Positions 35,172 to 43,891 of a stretch of 64,000 nt of DNA are shown here, piece after piece. The stretch's first letter is position 1, and every line of letters begins with the position of its first letter. The translations under genes were made by a program, and so were the position numbers. The notes under the pieces were generated by a model. It made no database searches and had not been told where the DNA came from. It saw only the letters and a list, made by a program, of their open reading frames with translations. The stretch spans positions 248,001 through 312,000 of the forward strand of contig NZ_JAFMZM010000006.1 of assembly GCF_024436375.1 (NCBI RefSeq), written 5' to 3'. This stretch comes from Nocardioides astragali. GTDB taxonomy: Bacteria; Actinomycetota; Actinomycetes; Propionibacteriales; Nocardioidaceae.

Positions 35172-36889
35172 GCACTCCCCCCATGATCCAGCACTACGAC
35201 GTCCTGGTCATCGGCTCCGGCTTCGGTGGCTCGGTCACCGCCCTTCGCCTGACCGAGAAGGGCTACAAGGTCGGCGTGCTCGAGGCCGGCGCCCGGTTCG
35301 ACGACGGTGACTTCCCGGCGACGTCCTTCGACGCCAGGCGGTTCCTCTTCGCCCCCACGCTGGGCCTCTACGGCATCCAGCGCATCGACATGGTCAAGGA
35401 CTGCCTGATCCTCGCCGGAGCGGGCGTCGGCGGCGGTTCGCTGGTCTACGCCAACACCCTCTACGAGCCCCTCGACGCGTTCTACCGTGACCCGTCCTGG
35501 GCGCACATCACCGACTGGAAGAGCGAGCTCGCGCCCTACTACGACCAGGCCAAGCGGATGCTGGGCGTGGTGGACAACCCGCGGCACACGCCGTCCGACG
35601 TGGTGATGAAGCAGGTCGCCGAGGACATGGGCGTCGGTCACACGTTCCACCCCACCCCGGTCGGGGTCTTCTTCGGCGGACCGGACGCCCGGGGCGGGGA
35701 GCAGGTCGCCGATCCGTACTTCGGTGGGGCCGGGCCGGCGCGCAACGCCTGCCTCAACTGCGGTGAGTGCATGACCGGGTGCCGCCACAACGCCAAGAAC
35801 ACGCTGGTCAAGAACTACCTCCACCTCGCCGAGCGGGCGGGTGCGGTGGTGCACCCGCTCACCACGGCGACCCGCGTACGCCCCCTGGACGGCGGCGGCT
35901 ACGAGGTCACCACACGGTGGACCAAGGCCAAGCTGTCGCGACGCACGGCCACCAGGACCTTCACCGCCGACCAGGTCGTCTTCTCCGCGGCGGCGCTCGG
36001 CACCCAGAAGCTGCTCCACGAGCTGAAGGGCGAAGGCCACCTGCCCCGGATCAGCGACCGGCTCGGGGTGCTCACCCGCACCAACTCCGAGGCGATCCTC
36101 GGCGCTCTGGCGCCCGACGCCTCGACCGACTTCACCGAGGGCGTCGCGATCACGTCGTCGTGGCACCCCGACGAGGTCACCCACATCGAGCCGGTGCGCT
36201 ACGGCAAGGGCTCCAACGCGATGGCGCTGATGCAGACCGTGCTCGCCGACGACACCCCCGGACGGTCCCGGGTGCGGACGTGGCTGCGCGAGCTCTGGGC
36301 GCAACGGCGTACGGCCCTCGACCTCTACGACTTCAAGCACTGGTCTGAGCGCACCGTGATCGCGCTGGTGATGCAGACCCTCGACAACTCGATCACCACC
36401 AAGGGAGTCAAGGGCCGCTTCGGCTGGCGGATGACCAGCGAGCAGGGGCACGGCCTGCCCAACCCGACCTACATCCCCATCGCCTACGAAGCGACCCGCC
36501 GGATGGCCGAGGTCCTCGGCGGGACGCCGGGAGGCAACGTGGGTGAGGTCTTCAACCGGCCGCTGACTGCGCACTTCATCGGAGGCTGCACGATCGGCGA
36601 CTCCCCGGAGACAGGCGTCGTGGACCCCTGGCAGCGCCTGTACGGCCACGAGGGACTGCACGTGGTCGACGGCTCGGCGGTCTCGGCCAACCTGGGGGTC
36701 AACCCGTCGCTGACGATCACCGCGCAGGCCGAGCGCGCGATGGCGTTCTGGCCCAACAAGGGCGAGGCGGACCCGCGCCCGGAGCTGGGGGCGGCCTACC
36801 GCCGGCTCGCCCCGGTGGAGCCGAAGAACCCGGTCGTGCCGGAGGCCGCCCCCGGGGCGCTGCGCCTGCCGATCGTCGACGTGAGCTGA
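35168..36889 (+). CDS. choD: GMC-family FAD oxidoreductase, ChoD-like (annotated cholesterol oxidase family)
   Basis: 573 residues. FAD-binding VLVIGSGFGGSVTALRL (from residue 12), ILAGAGVGGGSLVYANTLY, and the GMC C-terminal DGSAVSANLGVNPSLTITAQ are clear. It resembles mycobacterial ChoD closely and is similar in length. A CX2CX2CX3C cluster (Cys195, 198, 201, 205 in ACLNCGECMTGCRHNAKN) looks like a ferredoxin-type iron-sulfur ligand set. The true substrate of ChoD-type proteins is debated; no sterol catabolism genes are nearby. GTG 35168 overlaps the dehydrogenase stop; ATG 35183 is an alternative. Coupling to an aldehyde dehydrogenase suggests alcohol to aldehyde to acid oxidation (inference). 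Confidence 0.88.
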   Translation: MSTPPMIQHYDVLVIGSGFGGSVTALRLTEKGYKVGVLEAGARFDDGDFPATSFDARRFLFAPTLGLYGIQRIDMVKDCLILAGAGVGGGSLVYANTLYEPLDAFYRDPSWAHITDWKSELAPYYDQAKRMLGVVDNPRHTPSDVVMKQVAEDMGVGHTFHPTPVGVFFGGPDARGGEQVADPYFGGAGPARNACLNCGECMTGCRHNAKNTLVKNYLHLAERAGAVVHPLTTATRVRPLDGGGYEVTTRWTKAKLSRRTATRTFTADQVVFSAAALGTQKLLHELKGEGHLPRISDRLGVLTRTNSEAILGALAPDASTDFTEGVAITSSWHPDEVTHIEPVRYGKGSNAMALMQTVLADDTPGRSRVRTWLRELWAQRRTALDLYDFKHWSERTVIALVMQTLDNSITTKGVKGRFGWRMTSEQGHGLPNPTYIPIAYEATRRMAEVLGGTPGGNVGEVFNRPLTAHFIGGCTIGDSPETGVVDPWQRLYGHEGLHVVDGSAVSANLGVNPSLTITAQAERAMAFWPNKGEADPRPELGAAYRRLAPVEPKNPVVPEAAPGALRLPIVDVS

Positions 36890-37066
36890 GCCCGAGGCGA
36901 ACGTCGCCGAGAACCCGCACCAGAACCCGGACCATTTACCGGGGAGTGGGCCGTAACCACCCTCCGGAGAGGTCGTTGGGCCGAGTGAGGGCTCCGGCAG
37001 TCATGCTCCCTCCCAAGGGCCGGAACCCTCGATCTCGGCGCTGTCTTTTCAGTCGCTGGGAGTCAA

Positions 37067-37111
37067 GCACCAGGGCCTGGTCACCCTCCCTCCCCGATCA
37101 GGCCCTGGTGC
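37067..37111 (+). terminator. Hairpin terminator between the GMC gene and guaA
   Basis: GCACCAGGGCCTG (37067-37079) pairs perfectly with CAGGCCCTGGTGC (37099-37111) over a 19-base loop; GATTTGTCG follows. A 13-bp stem, weak T-tract. Confidence 0.7.
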
Positions 37112-37134
37112 GATTTGTCGCCATGGCACGCCGA

Positions 37135-37140
37135 TAGACT
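37135..37140 (+). promoter_or_regulatory. -10 hexamer of the guaA leaderless promoter
   Basis: TAGACT, 6 bases before GTG 37147 and without Shine-Dalgarno; same layout as guaB and guaB3. Confidence 0.55.
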
Positions 37141-37146
37141 CCGTCT

Positions 37147-38724
37147 GTGACGCAGCCCCCCGAGCACGACCTGGTCCTCGTCGTCGACTTCGGCGCCCAG
37201 TACGCCCAGCTCATCGCGCGGCGCGTCCGCGAGGCGCGGGTCTACTCCGAGATCGTCCCGCACACGATGCCGGTCGCCGACATGCTCGCGCGCAAGCCGA
37301 AGGCGATCATCCTGTCCGGCGGCCCGTCCAGCGTGTACGCCGACGGCGCTCCCGGCATCGACACCGGGGTCTTCACGGCCGGGGTGCCGGTCTTCGGCAT
37401 GTGCTACGGCTTCCAGCTGATGGCCGCCGGCCTCGGCGGCGAGGTCGCCCACACCGGCGCGCGCGAGTACGGACGTACGCCGGTCACCGTCTCCGAGCCG
37501 GGCACCCTCCTCGAAGGCATCCCCGCCCAGCACAAGGTCTGGATGTCCCACGGCGATTCGGTGGCGCAGGCCCCCGCGGGCTTCACCGTCCTCGCCTCCA
37601 CCGACGGCACCCCCGTCGCCGCCTTCGAGGACGTCGACCGCGGCCTCGCCGGCGTGCAGTGGCACCCCGAGGTGCTGCACTCCGAGCACGGCCAGAAGGT
37701 GCTCGAGCACTTCCTCCACAACATCGCCGGCGCCCGTCAGACCTGGACGATGCTCAACATCGCCGAGGAGCAGATCGAGCGCGTGCGCGAGCAGGTCGGC
37801 GAGAGCGGCCTGGCCATCTGCGGCCTCTCCGGCGGGGTGGACTCCGCCGTCGCCGCAGCCATCGTGCAGCGGGCGATCGGCGACCGGCTGCACTGCGTGT
37901 TCGTCGACCACGGCCTGCTGCGCGAGGGCGAGGCCGAGCAGGTCGAGCGCGACTTCGTCGCCGCGACCGGCGTCAACCTCCACGTCTACGACGCGCGCGA
38001 GACGTTCCTCGCCGCCCTCGCCGGGGTCACCGACCCGGAGGAGAAGCGCAAGATCATCGGCCGCGAGTTCATCCGCGCGTTCGAGGCCGCCGAGGTGCAG
38101 GTGCTCGGCGAGGCCGCCGAGCACGGCGAGAAGGTCGGCTTCCTCGTCCAGGGCACGCTCTACCCCGACGTGGTCGAGTCCGGCGGTGGCGCCGGCACCT
38201 CCAACATCAAGTCCCACCACAACGTCGGCGGCCTGCCGGAGGACCTCGAGTTCGCGCTGGTCGAGCCGCTCCGCACGCTGTTCAAGGACGAGGTCCGCCT
38301 CGTCGGCGAGCAGCTGGGCCTGCCCGCCGAGATGGTGTGGCGCCAGCCCTTCCCCGGCCCGGGGCTCGGCATCCGGATCATCGGCGAGGTGACCGCCGAC
38401 CGGCTCGACATCCTCCGCCGGGCCGACGCCATCGCGCGCCAGGAGCTGACCCGCGCCGGCCTGGATCGCGACATCTGGCAGATGCCGGTCGTGCTGCTCG
38501 CCGACGTGCGCTCCGTCGGCGTACAGGGTGACGGGCGGACCTACGGCCACCCCGTCGTGATCCGCCCCGTCACGTCCGAGGACGCGATGACGGCCGACTG
38601 GGCCCGGCTGCCCTACGACGTCATGGAGCGGATCTCGACCCGGATCACCAACGAGGTCGCCGAGGTCAACCGGGTCACCCTCGACATCACCTCGAAGCCC
38701 CCGGGCACCATCGAGTGGGAGTGA
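37147..38724 (+). CDS. guaA: GMP synthase (glutamine-hydrolysing)
   Basis: 525 residues, standard. XMP plus glutamine and ATP to GMP. The class I glutaminase (about 8-200) has the nucleophile in VFGMCYGFQLM (Cys86) and the histidine in GVQWHPEVLH. The ATP-pyrophosphatase domain has GLSGGVDSAVAAAI, and the C-terminal dimerisation domain ends PPGTIEWE, the invariant tail. GTG 37147 appears leaderless. With guaB it forms the guanylate branch; the three gua genes each have a TAGNNT hexamer, suggesting parallel control. Confidence 0.98.
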   Translation: MTQPPEHDLVLVVDFGAQYAQLIARRVREARVYSEIVPHTMPVADMLARKPKAIILSGGPSSVYADGAPGIDTGVFTAGVPVFGMCYGFQLMAAGLGGEVAHTGAREYGRTPVTVSEPGTLLEGIPAQHKVWMSHGDSVAQAPAGFTVLASTDGTPVAAFEDVDRGLAGVQWHPEVLHSEHGQKVLEHFLHNIAGARQTWTMLNIAEEQIERVREQVGESGLAICGLSGGVDSAVAAAIVQRAIGDRLHCVFVDHGLLREGEAEQVERDFVAATGVNLHVYDARETFLAALAGVTDPEEKRKIIGREFIRAFEAAEVQVLGEAAEHGEKVGFLVQGTLYPDVVESGGGAGTSNIKSHHNVGGLPEDLEFALVEPLRTLFKDEVRLVGEQLGLPAEMVWRQPFPGPGLGIRIIGEVTADRLDILRRADAIARQELTRAGLDRDIWQMPVVLLADVRSVGVQGDGRTYGHPVVIRPVTSEDAMTADWARLPYDVMERISTRITNEVAEVNRVTLDITSKPPGTIEWE

Positions 38725-38752
38725 GGAAGGACTGACCTGCCGGCGCCACGGC

Positions 38753-39523
38753 TCAGCGGACCCTGAGCCTGCGGCTCCAGGCGGTGGTGCTGCCTGCGGC
38801 GTTGCGGGCGACCACACCGCAGGACACGGTCTTGCCGCGTAGTGCCCGCGTGATCCTCAGCTTCGATGACGTCGCGCCCGCCTTGACCTTGCTGCCGACC
38901 TTCCACTTGTACGCGTAGGACGTGGGGCTGCCCGACCAGGTGCCCCGGGAGCACACGAGCCGAGCACCCTGCTTCGCCAGGCGAGGCGCGGTGAGCCTGG
39001 CGGGCGCGGACCCGGTGCTCGGGGGCGTGACGACGGGCGGCGGGGGAGTCGTGACGGTGCCACCGCCGTTGGAGATCGTGATCGTGTGCTGGTGCAGGAC
39101 GTCGGTGTAGATCTGGTGGTTGAGGTAGGTGCAGACCAGGTAGGTGCCTGCCACCCGCGGACTCCAGACGATCGGGATGGAGTACGGCTCGGCGTTGCCT
39201 GCGTGGACCGCGGTGGCCACCAGGTCGCCGCCGATGCTGGAGCTGCCGGATGCCACGGTCGGTGCGTTCATCACCGACGGCGGGCATGAGCTCACCACAG
39301 CCGTCGGAAGCGCGAACACCTCGAGCCACCGGTCGAGGTAGTGGTCCGCGAGCACGCCGTTGGCGGTGAGGACCACGGGCAGGCCGACGGTCCCGGTCGC
39401 GGGTCCGGCGACGGTGAGGGTGTCGCCCTCGATGGCTGTCGACGGCGCAACGGTCGCTGCGACGATGGTGGCGGCCCCGGCGAGCACGCCGGCGGCCCTG
39501 CGAGAGCAACGTGTCCTGGTCAT
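38753..39523 (-). CDS. Secreted Ig-like/surface protein of unknown function
   Basis: 256 residues. Signal peptide 1-30 (TRTRCSRRAAGVLAGAATIV to STA). Two beta-sandwich-like parts are joined by a Thr/Pro linker (TVTTPPPPVVTPPSTGS): the first contains VGLPVVLTANGVLADHYLDR and YLVCTYLNHQIYTD, the second GARLVCSRGTWSGSPTSYAY and KTVSCGVVARNAAGSTTAWS, which is a bacterial Ig-like repeat. Cysteine pairs probably form disulfides. ATG 39523 with AGGGAG about 8 bases upstream. Divergent from the SARP-type regulator, 106 bases away, which could control it. Confidence 0.8.
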   Translation of the reverse strand: MTRTRCSRRAAGVLAGAATIVAATVAPSTAIEGDTLTVAGPATGTVGLPVVLTANGVLADHYLDRWLEVFALPTAVVSSCPPSVMNAPTVASGSSSIGGDLVATAVHAGNAEPYSIPIVWSPRVAGTYLVCTYLNHQIYTDVLHQHTITISNGGGTVTTPPPPVVTPPSTGSAPARLTAPRLAKQGARLVCSRGTWSGSPTSYAYKWKVGSKVKAGATSSKLRITRALRGKTVSCGVVARNAAGSTTAWSRRLRVR

Positions 39524-39617
39524 GTGGGTTCTCCCTGTCGTGAGTGGGTGGTGCCGAGGGAGGTGAGGTTTCCGGACGCCGCTCAACGGATGCTCAACAG
39601 CGGCGGCGCGGGCTGCG

Positions 39618-39623
39618 CATAAT
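39618..39623 (+). promoter_or_regulatory. -10 hexamer of the SARP-type regulator gene
   Basis: CATAAT, 6 bases before ATG 39630; leaderless layout. Confidence 0.45.
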
Positions 39624-39629
39624 GACCCC

Positions 39630-42458
39630 ATGCACGGGGAGCCGCCCGACCACGCGCCGCTGTACTTCGCCGCGCTGGGCCCCCTCGAGGTGCGTGCCGG
39701 AGCGCAGGCCATCGATCTGGGACCTCCGTTGCGCCGCGCGCTGCTGGGGCTGCTGCTTCGGGCGGCACCGCACGCCGTGACGGTCGAGCGACTCATCGAC
39801 GAGCTCTGGCCGGCTGACCCGCCCCACGAGCCCGTGCGGAACCTGCAGGTCCACGTCTCGGCGCTCCGCAAGGTGCTGGCCCCAGGCGGTGGTGGCGGGG
39901 CGCTGCTCGAGACCGTCGGGAAGGCCTACCGCCTGACGGTGACACCCGATCAGGTCGACCTCGCGCGCTTCGGCTCCGCCCACGAGCGGGTCAGAGCGGC
40001 GTACGCGACGGGCGACCTCGTCGAGGTCGCGGCGGCGGCGGAGGAGGCACTGGGCCTGTGGCGGGGCGAGGCGTGGGCGGACCTGCGCCACCTCCCAGCC
40101 CTCGACCAGGTCGCGGTCGGCCTCGACGAACGGCGCCTGGAGGTCGTGGCGCTCAGGGCCGAGGCGCTCCTGCAGCAGGGCCGGCACCGTGACCTGGTGC
40201 CCGAGCTGGAGGAGGTGGTGGCGCGCAATCCCCTCCGGGAGGACCTCGTCGCGCCCTTGGTGCTGGCGCTGCACCGCAGTGGCCGCCAGGCAGACGCGCT
40301 CGCGGAGCTCGCCCGGCTCCGCCGGGCCAAGGTCGATGAGACGGGTCTCGAACCCGGTCGGGGCTTGCTCGACCTGCACCAGCGGGTGCTCGTGGACGAC
40401 CCGTCCCTGCGAGTGGACGACGCCTCTGTGCGTGGACGTCGCAGGCTGCCGGCCACCACCACCCGGTTCTTCGGCAGGGCGTCCGAGATCGATGAGCTGG
40501 TGGCGCTGCTGCGGGAGCCGGACGTGCGTCTGGTGACGCTGACGGGTCCGGGGGGCATCGGCAAGACCCGCCTCGCCCTGGCTGTTGCCCATGAGCTGGC
40601 CTCCGACTTCCCCGACGGGGTCTGGTTCGTGGGGCTTGCGGACGTGCGCGACCCAGCGTTGGTGCTTCAGGCGATCGCCGGGACGCTCGGCGTGGACGAG
40701 GTCGGCGACGACTTCCTGACGCCGCTGAAGAAGCACCTGGCGCAGCGGCGGATGCTGCTCCTGCTGGACAACTTCGAGCAGGTGGACGAGGCGGCGCCGG
40801 TGGTCTCCGAGGTCCTCGCATCGGCCCAGGACATCTGCGCCCTGGTCACCAGCCGCAAGCGGCTCCAGGTGTACGGCGAGCACGTGCGGGTCGTCGGACC
40901 ACTGGCCGAGGCCGACGCGGTCCCGCTGTTCGCGGCCCGGGCGCGCGAGGTCGCGCCATGGTTCGACTCCGGGGCCACGGACGTGATCGCGCACGTGTGC
41001 GCGACGCTCGACCGCATGCCGCTGGCGCTGGAGCTGGCGGCCGCCCGCGCCGACGAGATCAGCCTGCCCGACATGGCCAGTGGCCTGCTCGCCCGGTTGG
41101 AGCTGGCGTCGTACGAGCTGAGGGACCGCACGCCCCGGCAGCGCAGCCTGCGCGGAGCCGTCGCCTGGAGTGTCGACCTCCTCACCGCCGCAGAGGCCGC
41201 CGCCTTCCGGAGGCTGGGGGTCTTCGTCGGTGGCTTCGATGCTGACGCCGCGGCTGGGGTCGCCGGAGCGGACGTGGGCGTGCTGAAGGGCCTGACCCGC
41301 GCCAGCCTTCTCCATGTCGGCGGTCCGGGGCGGTTCCTCATGCTGGAGACCGTGCGCGAGTACGCCTTGGAGCTGCTGGCCGAGGACCTTGCCGAGACCG
41401 CCGACGCGCACGCCGAGTGGCAGCTCCGGACCGCGGAGGACGCGCTCGTGGGGATGCGCGGCCCCCGGCGTGCCGAGTGGTTCGACAGGCTGGCCGAGGA
41501 ACGCGGCAACATGCGCGCCGCTATGACGTGGTGGGCCGGACGCGCCGAGTCCGGCGACCGTGCGGCGCCGGAGCTGTTGTTGCGGCTCGCGGCCGCCCAA
41601 GGGATCTACTGGTACCACACCAGCCCCGGGTCCGAGGACGTGTCGTGGTTGCCCCGCGCCATCCGCCTGGCACCGGAGGCGCCCGCCCTGACCGTGGGCC
41701 GGGCCCATCACGCGATGGCCATCTGCCAGGGCGAGCGGGGCCACGCCGCCGAGGCCCTGAGGCACAGCCGGGAGGCCTATGCCCGGATCGACGAGGCCGA
41801 CGACCCGGCGTGGGCGGCCCGCGCGCTCAACACCCTCGGTGGACTGACCCGTGACCTCGGGCGGCCCGACGAGGCCGCGCCGATGATGGACGAGGCCATC
41901 GCACTCCGCCGCCGACTGGCCGATCCGGCGTTGCCGTTGACCCTGTCCCTCGTGAACCGGGCCATGATCGCCCTCGACCTCGACGACACCCCACATGCGC
42001 GGGTGTGCCTCGAGGAGAGCCTTGCGATCGAGACGGACCCCGTCGAGCGGGCCCTGGTGCTGCGCTGCCTCGCCGACGTGGCGTTGGCGGAGGGGGAGAA
42101 CCGGCAGGCTGCCGACCACCTCCGGTCCGCTCTCGAGGTGCTTCGTGGCACTGGCCAGCGATACCGGCTCGTGGAGTGCCTGGAGACGATGGCCGTGCTC
42201 GCCGTGCACCGCACCGAGCCTGCGCTCGCCGCGACGCTGCTCGCTGCGGCTGACGCCGCCCTGGCGGAGGAGGAGTCCGTCGCGGTTCCCGCGGACGTGC
42301 GGTTCCGTGAGCGTCGTACGGGGTCCGCCCTTGCCGCCTTGGCGCCGGCCGGCCTTCACGCCGCGCGGGCCACAGGTGCGGCGCTCACCCTCGACGCGGC
42401 CCTCGACCTCGGGATGCGTTGCGTCGCTGACGAGCTCGGTCTGCTCGGCCGCGAATAG
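39630..42458 (+). CDS. AfsR/SARP-family transcriptional regulator with NB-ARC and TPR-like domains
   Basis: 942 residues. N-terminal OmpR-like winged helix (about 10-105: ALGPLEVRAGAQ, RRALLGLLLRAAPHAVTVER, LQVHVSALRKVL), then the BTAD domain (about 110-255: YATGDLVEVAAAAEEALGLW, ALHRSGRQADALAELARLR). An NB-ARC ATPase follows, with Walker A GPGGIGKTRLALAVA (from residue 306), LLLLDNFEQV (Walker B) and LPLALELAAAR-type sequence (MPLALELAAARADE). The C-terminal 350 residues are helical repeats. Such proteins activate genes in response to a ligand or partner; the target is unknown, and no secondary-metabolite cluster is nearby. Leaderless ATG 39630. Confidence 0.92.
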   Translation: MHGEPPDHAPLYFAALGPLEVRAGAQAIDLGPPLRRALLGLLLRAAPHAVTVERLIDELWPADPPHEPVRNLQVHVSALRKVLAPGGGGGALLETVGKAYRLTVTPDQVDLARFGSAHERVRAAYATGDLVEVAAAAEEALGLWRGEAWADLRHLPALDQVAVGLDERRLEVVALRAEALLQQGRHRDLVPELEEVVARNPLREDLVAPLVLALHRSGRQADALAELARLRRAKVDETGLEPGRGLLDLHQRVLVDDPSLRVDDASVRGRRRLPATTTRFFGRASEIDELVALLREPDVRLVTLTGPGGIGKTRLALAVAHELASDFPDGVWFVGLADVRDPALVLQAIAGTLGVDEVGDDFLTPLKKHLAQRRMLLLLDNFEQVDEAAPVVSEVLASAQDICALVTSRKRLQVYGEHVRVVGPLAEADAVPLFAARAREVAPWFDSGATDVIAHVCATLDRMPLALELAAARADEISLPDMASGLLARLELASYELRDRTPRQRSLRGAVAWSVDLLTAAEAAAFRRLGVFVGGFDADAAAGVAGADVGVLKGLTRASLLHVGGPGRFLMLETVREYALELLAEDLAETADAHAEWQLRTAEDALVGMRGPRRAEWFDRLAEERGNMRAAMTWWAGRAESGDRAAPELLLRLAAAQGIYWYHTSPGSEDVSWLPRAIRLAPEAPALTVGRAHHAMAICQGERGHAAEALRHSREAYARIDEADDPAWAARALNTLGGLTRDLGRPDEAAPMMDEAIALRRRLADPALPLTLSLVNRAMIALDLDDTPHARVCLEESLAIETDPVERALVLRCLADVALAEGENRQAADHLRSALEVLRGTGQRYRLVECLETMAVLAVHRTEPALAATLLAAADAALAEEESVAVPADVRFRERRTGSALAALAPAGLHAARATGAALTLDAALDLGMRCVADELGLLGRE

Positions 42459-42461
42459 GGT
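42456..42461 (+). promoter_or_regulatory. -10 hexamer of the App1-VOC gene
   Basis: TAGGGT, overlapping the end of the regulator gene, 7 bases before ATG 42469. Confidence 0.45.
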
Positions 42462-42468
42462 GAGGGCC

Positions 42469-43884
42469 ATGGGAGCCCTGCGCTGGATCGTTGCCGCCGA
42501 GCACGCCTGGGACGCGGTGCGCGCCAGGCGCGGCGCGCAGCGCCGGCCGGAGCACTTCCGGATCCAGTCCTACGAAGGCCACGGGTCGAGCGCGGGGATC
42601 GTGGTGCGCGGCCGGGTCGTGGACGACCCGCCTCTCTCCAGCGCCGTCTGGGGCGAGGGGATGCGAGCAGCCCTGCGCCGCCAGGTGCGCACGTTCCTGA
42701 CCAACGAGCTGCCCGGCGTGCCGCTGCGGATCGAGGTCGCCGGCTCCGAGGCGTCGGTGGTGACCGACTCGGACGGCTACTTCCGCGCCCGCCTCGTCCC
42801 GGGCCCGCTCGACACGCCGTGGACCATGGGGACCGTCGAGCTGGCGGGGGACTACCGCGGCGTGTCCGGCCCCCACAACGCGGACCTCCGTGTCCACGTC
42901 CCGCGGCCGGGGGCGGACTTCGGGATCATCTCCGACATCGACGACACCATCCTCGAGACCGGGGTGCAGCGCGTCGGCACGATGGTGGCGCAGACCTTCA
43001 CCGGCTCGTCCCTCACCCGCACCCCGTTCCCCGGCGTCGTCGAGCTCTACCGCGACCTGACGCGGGGTGGTGCCAACCCGGTCTTCTACGTGTCGTCGAG
43101 CCCGTGGAACCTGCACGCCTTCATCGACGGCTTCCTCCGCCACCGCGGCTTCCCGCTCGGGCCGGTGCTGCTGCGCGACCTGCTCGGCACGGCGGCCGGC
43201 CGGGAGGAGAAGCACGACCGCATCCGCGAGGTGCTCGAGCTGCACCCCGACCTGCGGTTCGTGCTGATCGGTGACTCCGGCGAGCGTGACCCCGAGATCT
43301 ACGCCGACATCGTCCGCGAGCACCCCGGCCGGATCATCGCCGTCTACATCCGGGAGGTGCGCCTCGACCCCGGTGACGGGCGGGTCGAGCGGGTCACGGA
43401 CGCGTGGGACCACGACACGCCCTTCGTCCTGGCGGCCGACAGCGACGCCGTACGCCGCCATGCCGCCGGGACCGGTCTGCTGCAGGTCGCGCCTGCTCCC
43501 ACGGTCCGCGCCGTCCACCACCTCGACCTGTGGGTCGACGACGTCGCGACGGCCGAGTCGGAGTGGGGATGGCTGCTCGCGTGGTGCGGGTGGCAGCGCG
43601 AGGAGGGCATGCTGTCGTGGCTGCACGACGACGGGACGTACCTCTTCATGGAGCACTCGCCCGACCAGCACGGTGAGCACGACCGGCTGCGGCCGGGGAT
43701 CAACCACCTCGCGATGATCGTCGGGTCCCGTGCCGACCTCGACCGGATGCGGGCCGAGTCGACCGAGCACGGATGGCACGAGATGTACGCCGACCGCTAT
43801 CCGCACGCCGGTGGGGACCATCACGTCGCGCTCTACCTGGAGAACTCCGAGGGAGTCGAGGTGGAGGTCGTCGTCGGGCCGTGA
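42469..43884 (+). CDS. App1-type phosphatase fused to a VOC (glyoxalase-fold) domain
   Basis: 471 residues in one frame. Residues 30-145 form a beta-rich App1 N-part (IVVRGRVVDDPPLS, SDGYFRARLVPGPL). Residues 150-330 are the App1/DUF2183 HAD-like phosphatase: DIDDT (156-160), FYVSSSPWNLHAFI and VLIGDSGERDPEIYAD, the family that in yeast removes phosphate from phosphatidic acid. Residues 345-471 form a VOC domain: VHHLDLWVDDVATAES, INHLAMIVGSRADLDRMRAE, HVALYLENSEGVEVEV, with histidines and glutamates placed to bind a metal. The VOC ligand is unknown. I know of no such fusion; see findings. Confidence 0.88.
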   Translation: MGALRWIVAAEHAWDAVRARRGAQRRPEHFRIQSYEGHGSSAGIVVRGRVVDDPPLSSAVWGEGMRAALRRQVRTFLTNELPGVPLRIEVAGSEASVVTDSDGYFRARLVPGPLDTPWTMGTVELAGDYRGVSGPHNADLRVHVPRPGADFGIISDIDDTILETGVQRVGTMVAQTFTGSSLTRTPFPGVVELYRDLTRGGANPVFYVSSSPWNLHAFIDGFLRHRGFPLGPVLLRDLLGTAAGREEKHDRIREVLELHPDLRFVLIGDSGERDPEIYADIVREHPGRIIAVYIREVRLDPGDGRVERVTDAWDHDTPFVLAADSDAVRRHAAGTGLLQVAPAPTVRAVHHLDLWVDDVATAESEWGWLLAWCGWQREEGMLSWLHDDGTYLFMEHSPDQHGEHDRLRPGINHLAMIVGSRADLDRMRAESTEHGWHEMYADRYPHAGGDHHVALYLENSEGVEVEVVVGP

Positions 43885-43891
43885 GGCCGTC

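Larger units (their letters stand above)
36890..37146. other. Intergenic region upstream of guaA
   Basis: 257 bases, somewhat less GC-rich than the genes. It holds several short inverted repeats (for example CCGGAG/CTCCGG between 36964 and 36996), one strong hairpin (37067-37111) and the guaA promoter hexamer (37135-37140). The hairpin precedes the hexamer, so it terminates upstream transcription rather than attenuating guaA. A short open frame here (63 codons) has no coding features. No riboswitch class was recognised. Confidence 0.6.

Noticed and set aside
36946..37137. 63-codon open frame upstream of guaA
   Set aside because: It runs through the terminator hairpin and the guaA -10 box, has no ribosome site and no recognisable features.
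36890..37146. Riboswitch upstream of guaA
   Set aside because: The strong hairpin precedes the promoter hexamer and guaA appears leaderless, so no transcribed leader exists to hold a riboswitch.
39594..42470. Open frame of 958 codons on the minus strand
   Set aside because: Antisense shadow of the SARP-type regulator gene; no domain and biased composition.
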